Below are positions 48,019 to 58,778 of a stretch of DNA of 64,000 nucleotides, one piece after another. The notes beneath the pieces were generated by a model that saw only the letters and a list, made by a program, of their open reading frames with translations, had not been told where the DNA came from and did not search any database. Origin of the DNA: Fidelibacterota bacterium. GTDB taxonomy: Bacteria; Fidelibacterota; UBA8477; JABMPR01. Where the stretch lies: contig JABMQQ010000151.1 in assembly GCA_013202495.1 (NCBI GenBank), positions 23,678 through 87,677 of the forward strand, in the 5' to 3' direction. How positions within the stretch are numbered: position 1 is the stretch's first letter; each line of letters opens with the position of its first letter. A program made the position numbers and the translations under genes.

Positions 48019-51000
48019 CTATTTCAGGTAAAGCATCTTGATAGAACTTTGGTGCACTCCTGCTTCCAGTCTCAGGAAGTAAAGACCTGTTGATATCGTT
48101 TCTCCAGCATCATTCCTACCACTCCAGATCAGGGTGTGCCATCCGGCTGCCTTTAACCCCGAAAATAAGGTGGTTACTTCCCTACCCTGAAGATCATAAA
48201 CTATCAGCGAAACCTCAGTTTGGACAGCCAAGCCATAGCGAATACTTGTAATGGGGTTAAATGGATTCGGGTAGTTTTGGGATAAAGAAAAATGCTCAGG
48301 GAGAGAGGACTGTTCTGGATTGAGACCCACTGGATCAGAGGTTCCCGGTGAACCGTGAATCATGCTGGATGCCGCCCAGTTCGCCGGATCATTCACGTCT
48401 TCATTCTCAGCTGCCCCAGTCCACGTCAATGAGGGTCCATCGCCATCTGCTGTTTCAGGCCAGGGTGAAGTATCGTCATATCTCAAATTGATTAGCGTAT
48501 CAGCATTTGTGGTTTCAAGAACCACTCTTTCACCAGAGTTATCCAATTGCAGATTGAATTCGTCAAAGGCTGACATACTGTAACGTTCCTCAAATAAAGC
48601 CGCGTTGGAGGCCAGGACAAGATAGTCCTCACTCTCCAGGGTCGTCCCAACTGGAAAGGTATACTCGATTCCGTTGGTAAAAGTAAGTAGCGATAAATTG
48701 AGAGGATAAGGACCTGCGTTGTAGATTTCCAAAAATTCATAATACTTACCGCTGGTTGCTCCCTCATCCAGGGGATGGTAATGGATTTCAGAGATGCGCA
48801 GTGGACTTAAATCACCACCATTGTATATGGTAAGTTCATGCAGAGCGCTCCAGTCACCACCACTATATAGACGAGCCATTAATATTGCTGTGGCATCTAT
48901 ATTGATCAATTGATGGTTGACTGCAGCTTGGGCAGACGCTGAGAAGCCACCTCCGACATTCCGTGGGTCAGTACCATCCAGGGTATATATAATTGACCCA
49001 GAACTTCCTTCAGATAGCTCTAGCTCGATACTGATTTCACCTTGAATCTGTATTATACTTTCCGTGATTGCAGACCCATCAGTCTTAAAGAGCGGAGGGT
49101 CAAAACCAGGATATAGTTCTGCTGTCTCAAACTGATCCAGTACTATTCCACCACGGACAGGGAAAAAGTCATTGATGATTTGATTGATAGCAGGTTCCCA
49201 GGCATTGAATTTGGAACGCTGCAGGTCACCCCAACGCATGGATTCTCCTATGATGGCCAATTCAATATCCTCGGCACTGCTGCTGAATATCTCAGCGAGA
49301 GGTCCAGGTTGCAGAACACCTTCATTATTAAAATGCTTGTAAACCCGGTCTGCAAACCTGATACGATATTCGGGACTCTCGGAAAGTTTGAAATGAAGCC
49401 ATTGGGGGTGAAATGTTTCAAATCTATCAACAGACATATTGATATTAACTCTATCCTCATTTACACCAACTCCCGGTGAGTGAGGATTTACCAGTAGGGT
49501 ATGCTCAGAATCGTGGGCAAGAAAAATAAAGCCATCATTGGCTGTCCGGTTATAGATGGCATAGAAGTTATTGGGACTCATATTGCCCCTAAACTTGCTT
49601 ACAGGCCCGTCAAAATTTCCAGTATAAAAAATGATAATCATGTAATCGATGAGGTTGTCAATATCCACCAGTCTAGTCCCGGTTGCATCTGGCGAGCCAT
49701 CAGGTAAGCAACCTTCCAGGGCGAAATAATTTTCAACTGGTGCAAAGCCTGCTTCACTGGCACTCCAAACGGCTTCCCAGGCATCTAAATTGCCATCTGT
49801 TGCCTCAATCTCATACAGGTTCCAGTCTTCACCAACATCTACTTTGACCACATCATAGTCATCATCATCCCCACCTAAATAACTCTCGGCAAACCTGGCT
49901 TCAGGACGTTCCTGAGATTGAAAAAGGCCCCAATACATTCCATTCAAATAGAGGTGATAATAGCGACTTCGGGTATAGGGATTCTGCAATTCTGCCTGCA
50001 AATCTCTTGAGAACACATCACGATTCATGGTGTTTTCATAAATGAATCCATTGCTCCAGGCATAATTTTGACTGGTACGTAAATCAAGTTTCCTGAATTC
50101 ATCAACCCCTTCATCGCCAAATAGTGGGAAGGACAGTCTATCCTCGCCATAGTCCTCTCTAAAAAACAGTCGAAATGCATGTTTGGGAAAATTGTGATGT
50201 CGACTCCAGCCCCCTCGTATGCGCAGTCCAGCATTGATTTGAAATCCTGGGCTTCCATCTGGATTCAATAACTCTACCGAGACAGGTCGTTCCCAATCCC
50301 TCCCATGAAATTCCGCATTTACGTAAATTCCAAGCTCTTCATCAAAGAGATTTTCCAGGTCTGTTACCAGAGATATGCTGGGGATATCCACTAGGGCATC
50401 ATCAATCAAATCACCATAGATAGCATCATTGACCACTTCTTGATTAACACTGTAATCCAGGATCTGGTTGTTGGGGTGCCAGTTTGGCCAGGCACCACCA
50501 GGATATGATTGAGTTCGCACTTCCTCAAGAAAGAGATATGTTTTTGTGGCAACCCAGGATTGTTGCACATTGCCATTGAAAACAACTGCCCGTACAAGCA
50601 CGCCAGGTGTGCTCCCACGACCACTGCTGACATCCTGGGGATCGATATAGATCTGGACCGGTGCATTCTCAATTTGAGTTGTAGTGCTGCTTAGGGGATC
50701 AGATCCATCAAGGGTATACCAAATATCTGCGCCAGCCAATGCTGTGGTCAGATCGAGATTAAAACTACTGGTGTGAAATGACGTTCCTGATGAAAAGTTT
50801 ACGTTGTAATCATATTCCGGAAAATTGACTGAGACATCAATCTTCTCCGATGTACCTACCATATCCTCATTATCTGTGGCGGTGGCTATGAGGTCATATT
50901 TACCTATTTCAGGTTGGGACCATAAAAGCTCGAAGGGTTCAGTAGCATCTTCGCCAATTTTTTCATTATCAGCATAAAATTCAACTAATTCAACTGACCC

Positions 51001-51183
51001 ATCTGAATCAGATGCCAGTACGGTTATCTGGATATCATCACCCAGAACAAAGTCTGTATTGTCGGGGGGAGAAGTTATTTCTACCTGGGGTGATTGTTGG
51101 GCAACCAGTTGCGATGAGAGGAGCAACAAAATGAGTAGATAAGCTATCAGCAAATTGCCTCTTGTTGAAATCACTGAATTCAA
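48019..51183 (-). CDS. Secreted CotH-like protein with Ig-like, chitobiase C-terminal-like and lamin-tail domains and C-terminal sorting domain
   Basis: RIRGGWSRHHNFPKHAFRLFFREDYG and HLYLNGMYWGLFQSQERP CotH motifs; WYTLDGSDP; LRISEIHYHPLDEG; SQNYPNPFNPITSIRYGL...GLYFLRLEAGVHQSSIKMLYLK. Confidence 0.85.
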   Translation of the reverse strand: MNSVISTRGNLLIAYLLILLLLSSQLVAQQSPQVEITSPPDNTDFVLGDDIQITVLASDSDGSVELVEFYADNEKIGEDATEPFELLWSQPEIGKYDLIATATDNEDMVGTSEKIDVSVNFPEYDYNVNFSSGTSFHTSSFNLDLTTALAGADIWYTLDGSDPLSSTTTQIENAPVQIYIDPQDVSSGRGSTPGVLVRAVVFNGNVQQSWVATKTYLFLEEVRTQSYPGGAWPNWHPNNQILDYSVNQEVVNDAIYGDLIDDALVDIPSISLVTDLENLFDEELGIYVNAEFHGRDWERPVSVELLNPDGSPGFQINAGLRIRGGWSRHHNFPKHAFRLFFREDYGEDRLSFPLFGDEGVDEFRKLDLRTSQNYAWSNGFIYENTMNRDVFSRDLQAELQNPYTRSRYYHLYLNGMYWGLFQSQERPEARFAESYLGGDDDDYDVVKVDVGEDWNLYEIEATDGNLDAWEAVWSASEAGFAPVENYFALEGCLPDGSPDATGTRLVDIDNLIDYMIIIFYTGNFDGPVSKFRGNMSPNNFYAIYNRTANDGFIFLAHDSEHTLLVNPHSPGVGVNEDRVNINMSVDRFETFHPQWLHFKLSESPEYRIRFADRVYKHFNNEGVLQPGPLAEIFSSSAEDIELAIIGESMRWGDLQRSKFNAWEPAINQIINDFFPVRGGIVLDQFETAELYPGFDPPLFKTDGSAITESIIQIQGEISIELELSEGSSGSIIYTLDGTDPRNVGGGFSASAQAAVNHQLINIDATAILMARLYSGGDWSALHELTIYNGGDLSPLRISEIHYHPLDEGATSGKYYEFLEIYNAGPYPLNLSLLTFTNGIEYTFPVGTTLESEDYLVLASNAALFEERYSMSAFDEFNLQLDNSGERVVLETTNADTLINLRYDDTSPWPETADGDGPSLTWTGAAENEDVNDPANWAASSMIHGSPGTSDPVGLNPEQSSLPEHFSLSQNYPNPFNPITSIRYGLAVQTEVSLIVYDLQGREVTTLFSGLKAAGWHTLIWSGRNDAGETISTGLYFLRLEAGVHQSSIKMLYLK

Positions 51184-51364
51184 TTTTCCCTTCCTTCATA
51201 TTTGACAGCGAAAATTAAGATAGGACACCCCTTGTCCAACTGTATTTGGTTGTCATAGTTTGAAGCTGGGATGGTGTTGATCTAGGACAGGCTCAGAGGT
51301 CTCTAAATCTTGCTTTTGTGGGCATAATCCTGGGCTTGGAAAAAGGTGACAATCATCCTTTGGG

Positions 51365-51739
51365 CTAATCTTGAATGTATCTCCGGATCATCTCAAGTAG
51401 CATGGAACTTAATATTGGCTTGGTGAAATACTCCTGAGCCCCAGCCTGAAGTGCCGCTTCGCGGTGTTGTGGGAATGCATGAGCTGTGATTGCAACAAGA
51501 GGGAGATTATGAGAATGTTCTTTCTTGATCCACTTGATCAAGCTGGTACCATCCTCTCCACCCGGTAAGGAAATGTCAATGATGGCCAAGCTAAACACCT
51601 CTTGCTGAAGAGCCTCCCTGGCTTGGTCTGCTGTGGGAACAACTCTAAGATCATATAGGTCATTGAGGATTGTAGAATAATACAACTGTGAAGCTTTATC
51701 ATCTTCTACTATCAGAATCTTATCTTTTCTATTTGTCAT
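51365..51739 (-). CDS. Single-domain response regulator (REC)
   Basis: ILIVEDDKASQLYYSTIL...LAIIDISLPGGEDG...YFTKPILSS. Confidence 0.9.
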   Translation of the reverse strand: MTNRKDKILIVEDDKASQLYYSTILNDLYDLRVVPTADQAREALQQEVFSLAIIDISLPGGEDGTSLIKWIKKEHSHNLPLVAITAHAFPQHREAALQAGAQEYFTKPILSSMLLEMIRRYIQD

Positions 51740-51857
51740 ATTTACCCCTATAGTGGGATGGGAAAATCAATGTGAATGTGGAACCTTCATTCTTTTTACT
51801 CACCAACTTAAGAGATACCATGTTTGCATCCAAATCATCATACAAAAGCGGGAATTC
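51729..51857 (-). pseudogene. Remnant of a histidine kinase C-terminus
   Basis: Minus-strand frame reads IEFPLLYDDLDANMVSLKLVSKKNEGSTFTLIFPSHYRGKYDK*, matching the C-terminal G2-type end of HATPase domains; preceded in frame by TAG; overlaps the REC start. Confidence 0.5.
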
Positions 51858-52011
51858 TATAGGCTAGCAGATTTTATATCCATGTTCGTAAAGAGGAGCT
51901 CATTGATTTGTATGCTGTGAAGATTGTTTCACCTCGACATATGAATCATCTTTCACGAGCCAGCATGAAGCGTCATGCTCAAATACCATCATCGTGGATT
52001 CTTCTCAGTCC

Positions 52012-52410
52012 CTATTTTTTTTCCAATAATTCTCTAACGCTTGCCATAAACTCATGAATGTCAAATGGTTTCCTAAATGTCTGGTCTGCACCAAAGACAC
52101 TTGCATATTCTAAATAGTCGTTCTGTCCAATTCCGTCAAAGCCAGACATGGCGATAAGTTTTGTTTCAGGATGGAATTGCTTGATCTCCCGAACTATTTC
52201 AATACCCTCCCTCCCAGGCATGATAATATCGGTAACAACAAGATCGATTGACTGCTGTTTGAAAAGCGCCATTCCCTCAATACCATTTTTTGCACTAAAA
52301 ACTTCACAACCTTCATCTTCAAGTGTAAAGATGAGTAGGTCGAGGATTGATTCATCATCATCCATGACCAACACAGAATAGTGAGGGGTGGCTGTTTTTT
52401 TATCCATCAT
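52012..52410 (-). CDS. Single-domain response regulator (REC)
   Basis: VLVMDDDESILDLLIFTL...LVVTDIIMPGREG...TFRKPFDIHEF. Confidence 0.9.
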   Translation of the reverse strand: MMDKKTATPHYSVLVMDDDESILDLLIFTLEDEGCEVFSAKNGIEGMALFKQQSIDLVVTDIIMPGREGIEIVREIKQFHPETKLIAMSGFDGIGQNDYLEYASVFGADQTFRKPFDIHEFMASVRELLEKK

Positions 52411-52661
52411 AACCAGTATTTCCCCTGGTTAGATTCATCCATCTAAGAATGACCTGATCATCATTGAAAATGAGAAATCCTAATTGATCTATAGGAATCG
52501 TAGTGCGTTTCTCCTTCCTTGGTTGATCTTATTCCCTATACATATGGTATAAGGGTGTCATATCAAAAATGTCCAATTTACGTGCCAGATAAAATCGATA
52601 TAGCTAACAATTTATATTTATTGAAGATATGGTTGATTCATGCAATATCATAATCCTTAGA

Positions 52662-52701
52662 ATGTCATTTTATTCCTACATCATGTAGATAAAAATGACA
52701 T
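52662..52701. repeat. 40-bp imperfect inverted repeat
   Basis: ATGTCATTTTATTCCTACAT-C-ATGTAGATAAAAATGACAT. Confidence 0.55.
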
Positions 52702-52940
52702 CCCATGAATGGTCCGAGATCACGGGAGTACCCATGCACTGCGTCAAAGGAGAAGCCAATGGAAGATGGGTGGCATACAGACGGTGCATGATAAGTTAAA
52801 ATTGGAATAATGTTCGGGTTTGTGAGACTAACAGGAATGATCTCATATGTTTTGGATTTCTATGGCTGGAAATTGACTAAGCAATCAAAAGCCCACGATT
52901 TTGGTCAGGGGCTGTGGCTACTGATGTTAATATGAACCTG

Positions 52941-54095
52941 CTATTTCAGATATACCATGCGCTTCACTTCTCTAAATGATCCAGTATCAAGAACATAGAG
53001 ATAGGTTCCACTGCTCAGATTCTCAGCCGTGAAATAGGCTGTATAGTGGCCTGCTTCATGATAACCTGATGCAAGTCTTGTTATCTCAACGCCACGGATA
53101 TCATAGATAGTCAGGTTGATATCCGCTGCTTCAACCAGAGCATAATTAATCGTTGTACTTGGGTTAAAGGGGTTGGGATAATTACTTGATAAAGTTGAAA
53201 AATCGGGAATAACTGCAGGGAGAATGGGATCATCTATAGCTGTGGGATAAAAGGGTGTTCCATAGGTCCAGTCCACACCAGAGATTCTGATATCATGTCC
53301 ATTACCGCTCATGTCGTGGAGACTGTCACCCCCGCCCTCGTTCATGGGCCAATACAACTGTAAACCTGTTTCATCGCCATTAAGCATAGAGCTCATGTTA
53401 TGAAATATTTCACTATGGGAACGAACATCATTCCAAATTCGCACCTCATCAATCACACCCATAAAATTCATCATTCCCTGGGGTAGTGAACCTAGCTCGA
53501 ATCCCTCTGATGAATTATTACGAATTGGACCTGAAGGAGGCACGATATATGATACTTCCTGCTCGATACCATTTATATGTATCCTCACCTCGCTGGTAGC
53601 TGAACTGTAGGTAACAGCAAGGTGTGTCCACACATCCAACACGATTGACCCGACTGGCGAAAAACTATGACTCACCCCATCGTTATGTCGGAGTTGAAAA
53701 ATTAAACTTCTATCACTTGCTGTGGGATGATCCTGGATAATGAATATCCAGATGCTTGGTTTATAAAGAATGGTACCAATATAATTTGGCCCTCCACCCC
53801 ATCCATTGGGTTTGATCCAGGCCTCAAGAGTCAGGGATTCAGTAAAACTGAGTTGAGGTGAAGGTGGAAGGCTTGTCTCATTCAGCACCAGGCTAAATTC
53901 AAGCGCACTCTCCCCTTCACGAAAATGTTCCAGGACTTGATCCCATGTCGTGTTGAGCTTCGGTTCTTTATTGGGCAGGTTTGAACGACTGAATGCAAAA
54001 GAAACCATACAAATTAGAGCGATGATGGCCATTTTCCACCTGCCCGAAAATCTTGCCCCGCCATGCCTGGTCACTACATTCCTCTCACTATTCAT
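52941..54095 (-). CDS. Secreted LamG/concanavalin-like domain protein with C-terminal sorting domain
   Basis: LTLEAWIKPNGWGGG...GVIDEVRIWNDVRSHSEI...LQLYWPMNEGGG; SNYPNPFNPSTTINYAL...SSGTYLYVLDTGSFREVKRMVYLK. Confidence 0.85.
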   Translation of the reverse strand: MNSERNVVTRHGGARFSGRWKMAIIALICMVSFAFSRSNLPNKEPKLNTTWDQVLEHFREGESALEFSLVLNETSLPPSPQLSFTESLTLEAWIKPNGWGGGPNYIGTILYKPSIWIFIIQDHPTASDRSLIFQLRHNDGVSHSFSPVGSIVLDVWTHLAVTYSSATSEVRIHINGIEQEVSYIVPPSGPIRNNSSEGFELGSLPQGMMNFMGVIDEVRIWNDVRSHSEIFHNMSSMLNGDETGLQLYWPMNEGGGDSLHDMSGNGHDIRISGVDWTYGTPFYPTAIDDPILPAVIPDFSTLSSNYPNPFNPSTTINYALVEAADINLTIYDIRGVEITRLASGYHEAGHYTAYFTAENLSSGTYLYVLDTGSFREVKRMVYLK

Positions 54096-57000
54096 TTAAG
54101 ATCCACTTAGTATCGCTTCTATAAGGATGATGATATCCATGATATCCACTTGAGCATCCCCTGAAAGATCAAATCGTTGATATTGCTCCTCAGTCATCTC
54201 TTCAATCTGAATAGCATAATCCAGTAAGCTGATAGCATCGGTTATGTTGACCTGATAATCCTGATTTACATCGCCCCAGGGCAACTCACCCGGTGCAATA
54301 TCCAGGGATACCATGATATTTCCTCTGGGATAATTGGGTGCGCTGGTTTCGATATACATGGGAATCTCGTAATGACCATGAATCATACCAATGGAGGAAG
54401 CATTTAATAAAAATGCTGCACTTTCTCCGGGATCCACCCGTCCATGCCAATTTGAAGCAGAGAACCATTCAACCGGTCTTAGGATGGCTATTGCGGTCCC
54501 AGATTCCAGTGGCGTTGTTTCGTTATGGTGAATGGTTAATCCAATATTCCTATCAGCATTTTGCATCCCAATGGTTCCAGAGATGGTTGAGGCATCCATG
54601 GATTGATACTGAAAGATGATCATGCCAACTTTGTGTAGAACAACCTGAAAAGTATAGTACTGGGAGGTACCCCATTTAGGGAAATTCTTCCAGGTGATGA
54701 TGCACTCATCCTCTTCATTGGTCCATAAATAAATACTTCCATTGGGACCTTGATCGTTATTCAAGTCATCCCACCAGGGAGCAATCATTCCAGGGGGGCT
54801 CATTTGATTGGGAAGGGCTGCATTTAACCAGGGAGAAAATGAGCTCTCAAAGCTTATGGTTCCGTTGCTGCCAATAAACATCTCTTCATAAACATTCTCG
54901 TAAAATGGGAATTCAAACCCTAACGCTAGTGGACCGATACTACTATCATCGGGGTCACCAACCCATTCAACAAGGTTCCCTTGTGTTTCAATATCATACC
55001 ATGTATAGATGGGTCCATCCTGATCCACATCTCGTCTCCAGTGGTAGCCAAAGGCATCGTCTCCTTCACGTATTCCAGATGAAACTGGTGGAGTATCAGG
55101 GGTTTCCTTGGTTATGTTTGAATCGAAAACTGCTGGAGGAGCTTGAGGCATACGGTTGGATTCCACATCAAGACTGATGGCATAGGCGACTGGAGCTTCA
55201 CCTGTGTTGATAATCATGATAGAGTCACTTGATGTGCTCCAGGGATTCAGTTGAAAATGAATACTAGTTGTGTTCAAGGAGACACTTGCATCCTGAAAAA
55301 CCGTCCCTTTGTCTGTGGAAAAAAGGATAGCGGTATTATTTCTCAGGAAGGCAACGCTGGGATCATTTACATTGTTGTAGGAAGCCAGAAGCCCGCTTCT
55401 GCTATCGGGAGATTCGATGCCAATGGTGGCAAAATTTGCCAGAATATCGGTGTTTTGATAAAGATTATACTGAAACTTGATATCATTGTCACTTGATTCT
55501 GTGGGGTACATATCCGTATTGAAAATAATGATCTCAAAGCTGAGCCGATCATGCTGGTATAAATGGCTCACGTTGCTCCACTCAATAATAAATTGGCCCG
55601 CATCTCCTAAGGTATGCTGGTATATTTGTCCATACTCGGTGACTAGATCATCCCAAAATGGAGCTAACATTCCAGGTGGACCAATGGTGGAAGGAATGAT
55701 GCGATTATGAAAGTTGAAGACATCGTGTTCACCAAATGCTGCCCAGCCATTGCTACAAACCGTAATATTTGTGAAAATCTCTCCATAGTATGTGACAGGG
55801 AAGGGGAGATTGATAACTGCCGAAGCATCTCCTTCTTCATAGGTATCAGTGATTCCAATCAAAGCGCCTGATCCTCCCAATATGGGATCAATTTCAACCC
55901 ATTCATAGGACTGGGCTTGGGAGAAGCTCAGGTCAAATTCATCAAACATACGATAACCATGATCATCAGCCTGCGAAGGACCAAAGCGAGTGACATCTCC
56001 TATCTGAACATTCACTTCGATAGTGTCCGTCCCATTTGGAGTTGTGCATTCAAAGCCAACGCTAAGACGCTCTCCAGGAAAGATTTGATCACTAAAGACA
56101 ACCTGGATAGTATTTTCTGTTAGACCGGTAGCATCAATATCAATTTCCGGACATGTCAAGGGATCACCAGAAAAGGTTAACAGGTCGTGGGCGAGTGGTG
56201 AAAGGGTCATGGGACCCGAGATGGCTCCACCCTGGTTTATCATTTCAATTTGAAATTGAGCAGAATCGCCAGCGATCACATTTCCGCTGAGTAGCAGAAA
56301 ATCTTGAATGTCTAATTGTGGGGCTTGAACTGAAATATGCTTTTGCCAAGTCCATGTCTCGCTATTCTCTTCCACCTCAAGATCAATAATTGTCGTGGTA
56401 CCGTGGGGTACGCCCGCATCAGCGGTGAGGTAAGCTGTGAAGGGATCCAGAGCACTATTCGCTGCAACAGACTCAACAATAATTTGGGAAGTCACATCAA
56501 CACCTGAAACCTGGGAAGAAAATGAAAACTCCACATTGGTCATGGCTTCACCGTGGTTAAAGAACTGCAGGCTCATTGGTGCCGTATGTCCCGCCCCTGG
56601 GAGAGCATCAGGATCAAGGGTCCACCCCTGAAGTGTCAATCTCTGAGTACTTTCCACAATGGGAATGGAAGCTAAATAGGGATAGAGGTTCTTACCAGTA
56701 ACAGTTACCAGAATTCCATCTGTCTCTCCCAGGCTGATTGGCACGCTGATCATCCCGTTGGCATCGGAATATGCTCCAACGGCATTGTCATCATTAAGGA
56801 GGGATACGTAAGCACCGCTGATGGCAGAACCATCCTCACTGAGGACGGTAAGCTCTACTGAATTCTGCGCAGAGCTGAGTGTATCAGCATGAACCACATT
56901 CAACAATTGTGGGACTGCAGTCCACATTTGCATTCCTGGATCACCTAATAGATTGTAGACATGATGATAGAATTCGGCGGTTTGTTCGAAGGGAAAGTAG

Positions 57001-58592
57001 GTATTTTGATGATAGTTGCGCCAGAGTTCATATTTGCCAGCCCAGAGAGCTTCACCCAGGACCTGGACGCCCTGATCAAAAATGGCTGAATAGATACCGA
57101 TATCTATAACATTATTAAACTGGGTATGGGTATACAACTCACTGGGGCCAAAGAAGGCCACAGCTCCTCGGGGAACATTTGCGGTACCTATGCGAGTCCA
57201 AACTTCTCCAAAGCAGGGATCTTCACCAGCGGCAAAATTGCCACCCCCACAAACCAATGATGTTATGATAGGTGTTTTACCACCGTTATTGATTGATCCT
57301 AATATATCGCCAATTGTAAAATCTGGACCTGCCCAACCAGTATAGAAGCCATATCCCCGATAATTAACAAAGCCCACACCTTGGTTAATGGGGTTGGAAA
57401 TAGCACTCGGAGATGATACTTCGGGGTGATAGGCCGTATAGACCTGATCATAGCCATTATCTATGAGCTTATCTGCCACCCACTCTTTGGTTGCTTGTGT
57501 TGAGGCTGCTCCCAAGGTAGTTGAAATCATGAGGGCACTTTCAAACCAGGCTGTTTGATCCATGGGAGGTGTGGCCTCATATCGCACGATTTTGGAGGTA
57601 AAGGTAATCAATTCAGAAATGGTATCTACCGATAGCCTACCTACCATCAGTTCAGGAAACGTATCCTCTCCTTCAAGGAGGGTATAAGGGTGATCTCCAA
57701 TCAAATATTCGCCGTAGCTATTTTGAATATAGAAACCTGGCATACCCTGATCTGAATCACCAATCAACAGCAGGTAATCAGGTTGATACTCCCAGGTATC
57801 CCAGGCGGTCTGGATATAGTTCTTTATGGCGTTTCTGGAGGTACCTGTTACCGAGGTTGTTACTACTGTGACTTCATAGCCGGCCCTCTGCTTCCAGGCA
57901 GTCAAGATTTGGAGATAGGGTTCATAGAGAGGGGGAGTAATAATAAGGTAGTGACCTTTTCTGGGAAATTGACCAGTGGGCGGCACGATTGAACGCATGC
58001 CATTTTGAACAAAAATCTCCAGATCATCTCCCAGTTGAACACCTTGCAATTCAAACTCGATGGTCAGGGGCACTTGAATGGAATGGGTGCGTGGGTCAAG
58101 ATTGACTGGATGAAGCGTAATTGGTAGAAATTGTCGACCTCGCATGGATACTGGGTCGCTTAGTACCAATGTCTCATATGACGAAACTGATGATTGAGAA
58201 TCATCATACAGGGTTGAAGTAATTAGAGATGGCTCTGAATCCAAATGTCCTTCAGAGACAGTCTTTAGCCGAATATTTTGTAAAACTTGATCCTGGCGCT
58301 GAACAGCTTCGATACTGATATCTTGTGCTGAGTTGATAGGTATCATCTGGGTTGTCATGGGAGTAGCAGGATCACCAGGTGCACCGGCTATACCCCAGCC
58401 ATATTTTGTAAAGAGATCGGGATTTTCTAGCATGGTTTGCCACTGATCTGGAGTGACATGCTGAAAATCAAGTTGAACCCTGACTCCACCAGGAATTGAG
58501 TTTAATTCCATCTTTGGCAGGTATTGATCTGCAGCCCCAAGAAATTGGAGTGTGATTAAAAGGCTGATTATAATCTTTAAACTTTTCAGCAT
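54096..58592 (-). CDS. Gingipain-like peptidase C25-family protein with C-terminal dockerin-like repeat
   Basis: KGHYLIITPPLYEPYLQILTAWKQRAGYEVTVVTTS; PDYLLLIGDSDQ; VNYRGYGFYTGW; IITSLVCGGGNFAAGEDPCFGEVW; YNLLGDPGMQMW; GDVNQDYQVNITDAISLLDY...FDLSGDAQVDIMDII. Confidence 0.82.
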   Translation of the reverse strand: MLKSLKIIISLLITLQFLGAADQYLPKMELNSIPGGVRVQLDFQHVTPDQWQTMLENPDLFTKYGWGIAGAPGDPATPMTTQMIPINSAQDISIEAVQRQDQVLQNIRLKTVSEGHLDSEPSLITSTLYDDSQSSVSSYETLVLSDPVSMRGRQFLPITLHPVNLDPRTHSIQVPLTIEFELQGVQLGDDLEIFVQNGMRSIVPPTGQFPRKGHYLIITPPLYEPYLQILTAWKQRAGYEVTVVTTSVTGTSRNAIKNYIQTAWDTWEYQPDYLLLIGDSDQGMPGFYIQNSYGEYLIGDHPYTLLEGEDTFPELMVGRLSVDTISELITFTSKIVRYEATPPMDQTAWFESALMISTTLGAASTQATKEWVADKLIDNGYDQVYTAYHPEVSSPSAISNPINQGVGFVNYRGYGFYTGWAGPDFTIGDILGSINNGGKTPIITSLVCGGGNFAAGEDPCFGEVWTRIGTANVPRGAVAFFGPSELYTHTQFNNVIDIGIYSAIFDQGVQVLGEALWAGKYELWRNYHQNTYFPFEQTAEFYHHVYNLLGDPGMQMWTAVPQLLNVVHADTLSSAQNSVELTVLSEDGSAISGAYVSLLNDDNAVGAYSDANGMISVPISLGETDGILVTVTGKNLYPYLASIPIVESTQRLTLQGWTLDPDALPGAGHTAPMSLQFFNHGEAMTNVEFSFSSQVSGVDVTSQIIVESVAANSALDPFTAYLTADAGVPHGTTTIIDLEVEENSETWTWQKHISVQAPQLDIQDFLLLSGNVIAGDSAQFQIEMINQGGAISGPMTLSPLAHDLLTFSGDPLTCPEIDIDATGLTENTIQVVFSDQIFPGERLSVGFECTTPNGTDTIEVNVQIGDVTRFGPSQADDHGYRMFDEFDLSFSQAQSYEWVEIDPILGGSGALIGITDTYEEGDASAVINLPFPVTYYGEIFTNITVCSNGWAAFGEHDVFNFHNRIIPSTIGPPGMLAPFWDDLVTEYGQIYQHTLGDAGQFIIEWSNVSHLYQHDRLSFEIIIFNTDMYPTESSDNDIKFQYNLYQNTDILANFATIGIESPDSRSGLLASYNNVNDPSVAFLRNNTAILFSTDKGTVFQDASVSLNTTSIHFQLNPWSTSSDSIMIINTGEAPVAYAISLDVESNRMPQAPPAVFDSNITKETPDTPPVSSGIREGDDAFGYHWRRDVDQDGPIYTWYDIETQGNLVEWVGDPDDSSIGPLALGFEFPFYENVYEEMFIGSNGTISFESSFSPWLNAALPNQMSPPGMIAPWWDDLNNDQGPNGSIYLWTNEEDECIITWKNFPKWGTSQYYTFQVVLHKVGMIIFQYQSMDASTISGTIGMQNADRNIGLTIHHNETTPLESGTAIAILRPVEWFSASNWHGRVDPGESAAFLLNASSIGMIHGHYEIPMYIETSAPNYPRGNIMVSLDIAPGELPWGDVNQDYQVNITDAISLLDYAIQIEEMTEEQYQRFDLSGDAQVDIMDIIILIEAILSGS

Positions 58593-58722
58593 AGTGCCTT
58601 CCAAAAGGAAATATTAAGGTAGTCGTCTATGTGTTAGTGGCAAGGGTAAATAAATCACAACTTTGTCATTAGCTCCTTGGGTGGTATAAATAAATTCGGA
58701 ATAAAGTTTCCGGGCTAAGAAT

Positions 58723-58760
58723 AAAAAGCCCCTGATTTTTTAGGTCAAGGGCTTTTTTTC
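58723..58760 (-). terminator. Intrinsic terminator downstream of the giant adhesin
   Basis: AAAAAGCCCCTGA...TCAAGGGCTTTTTTT hairpin. Confidence 0.75.
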
Positions 58761-58778
58761 GTCTTTAGGATGAATGTA

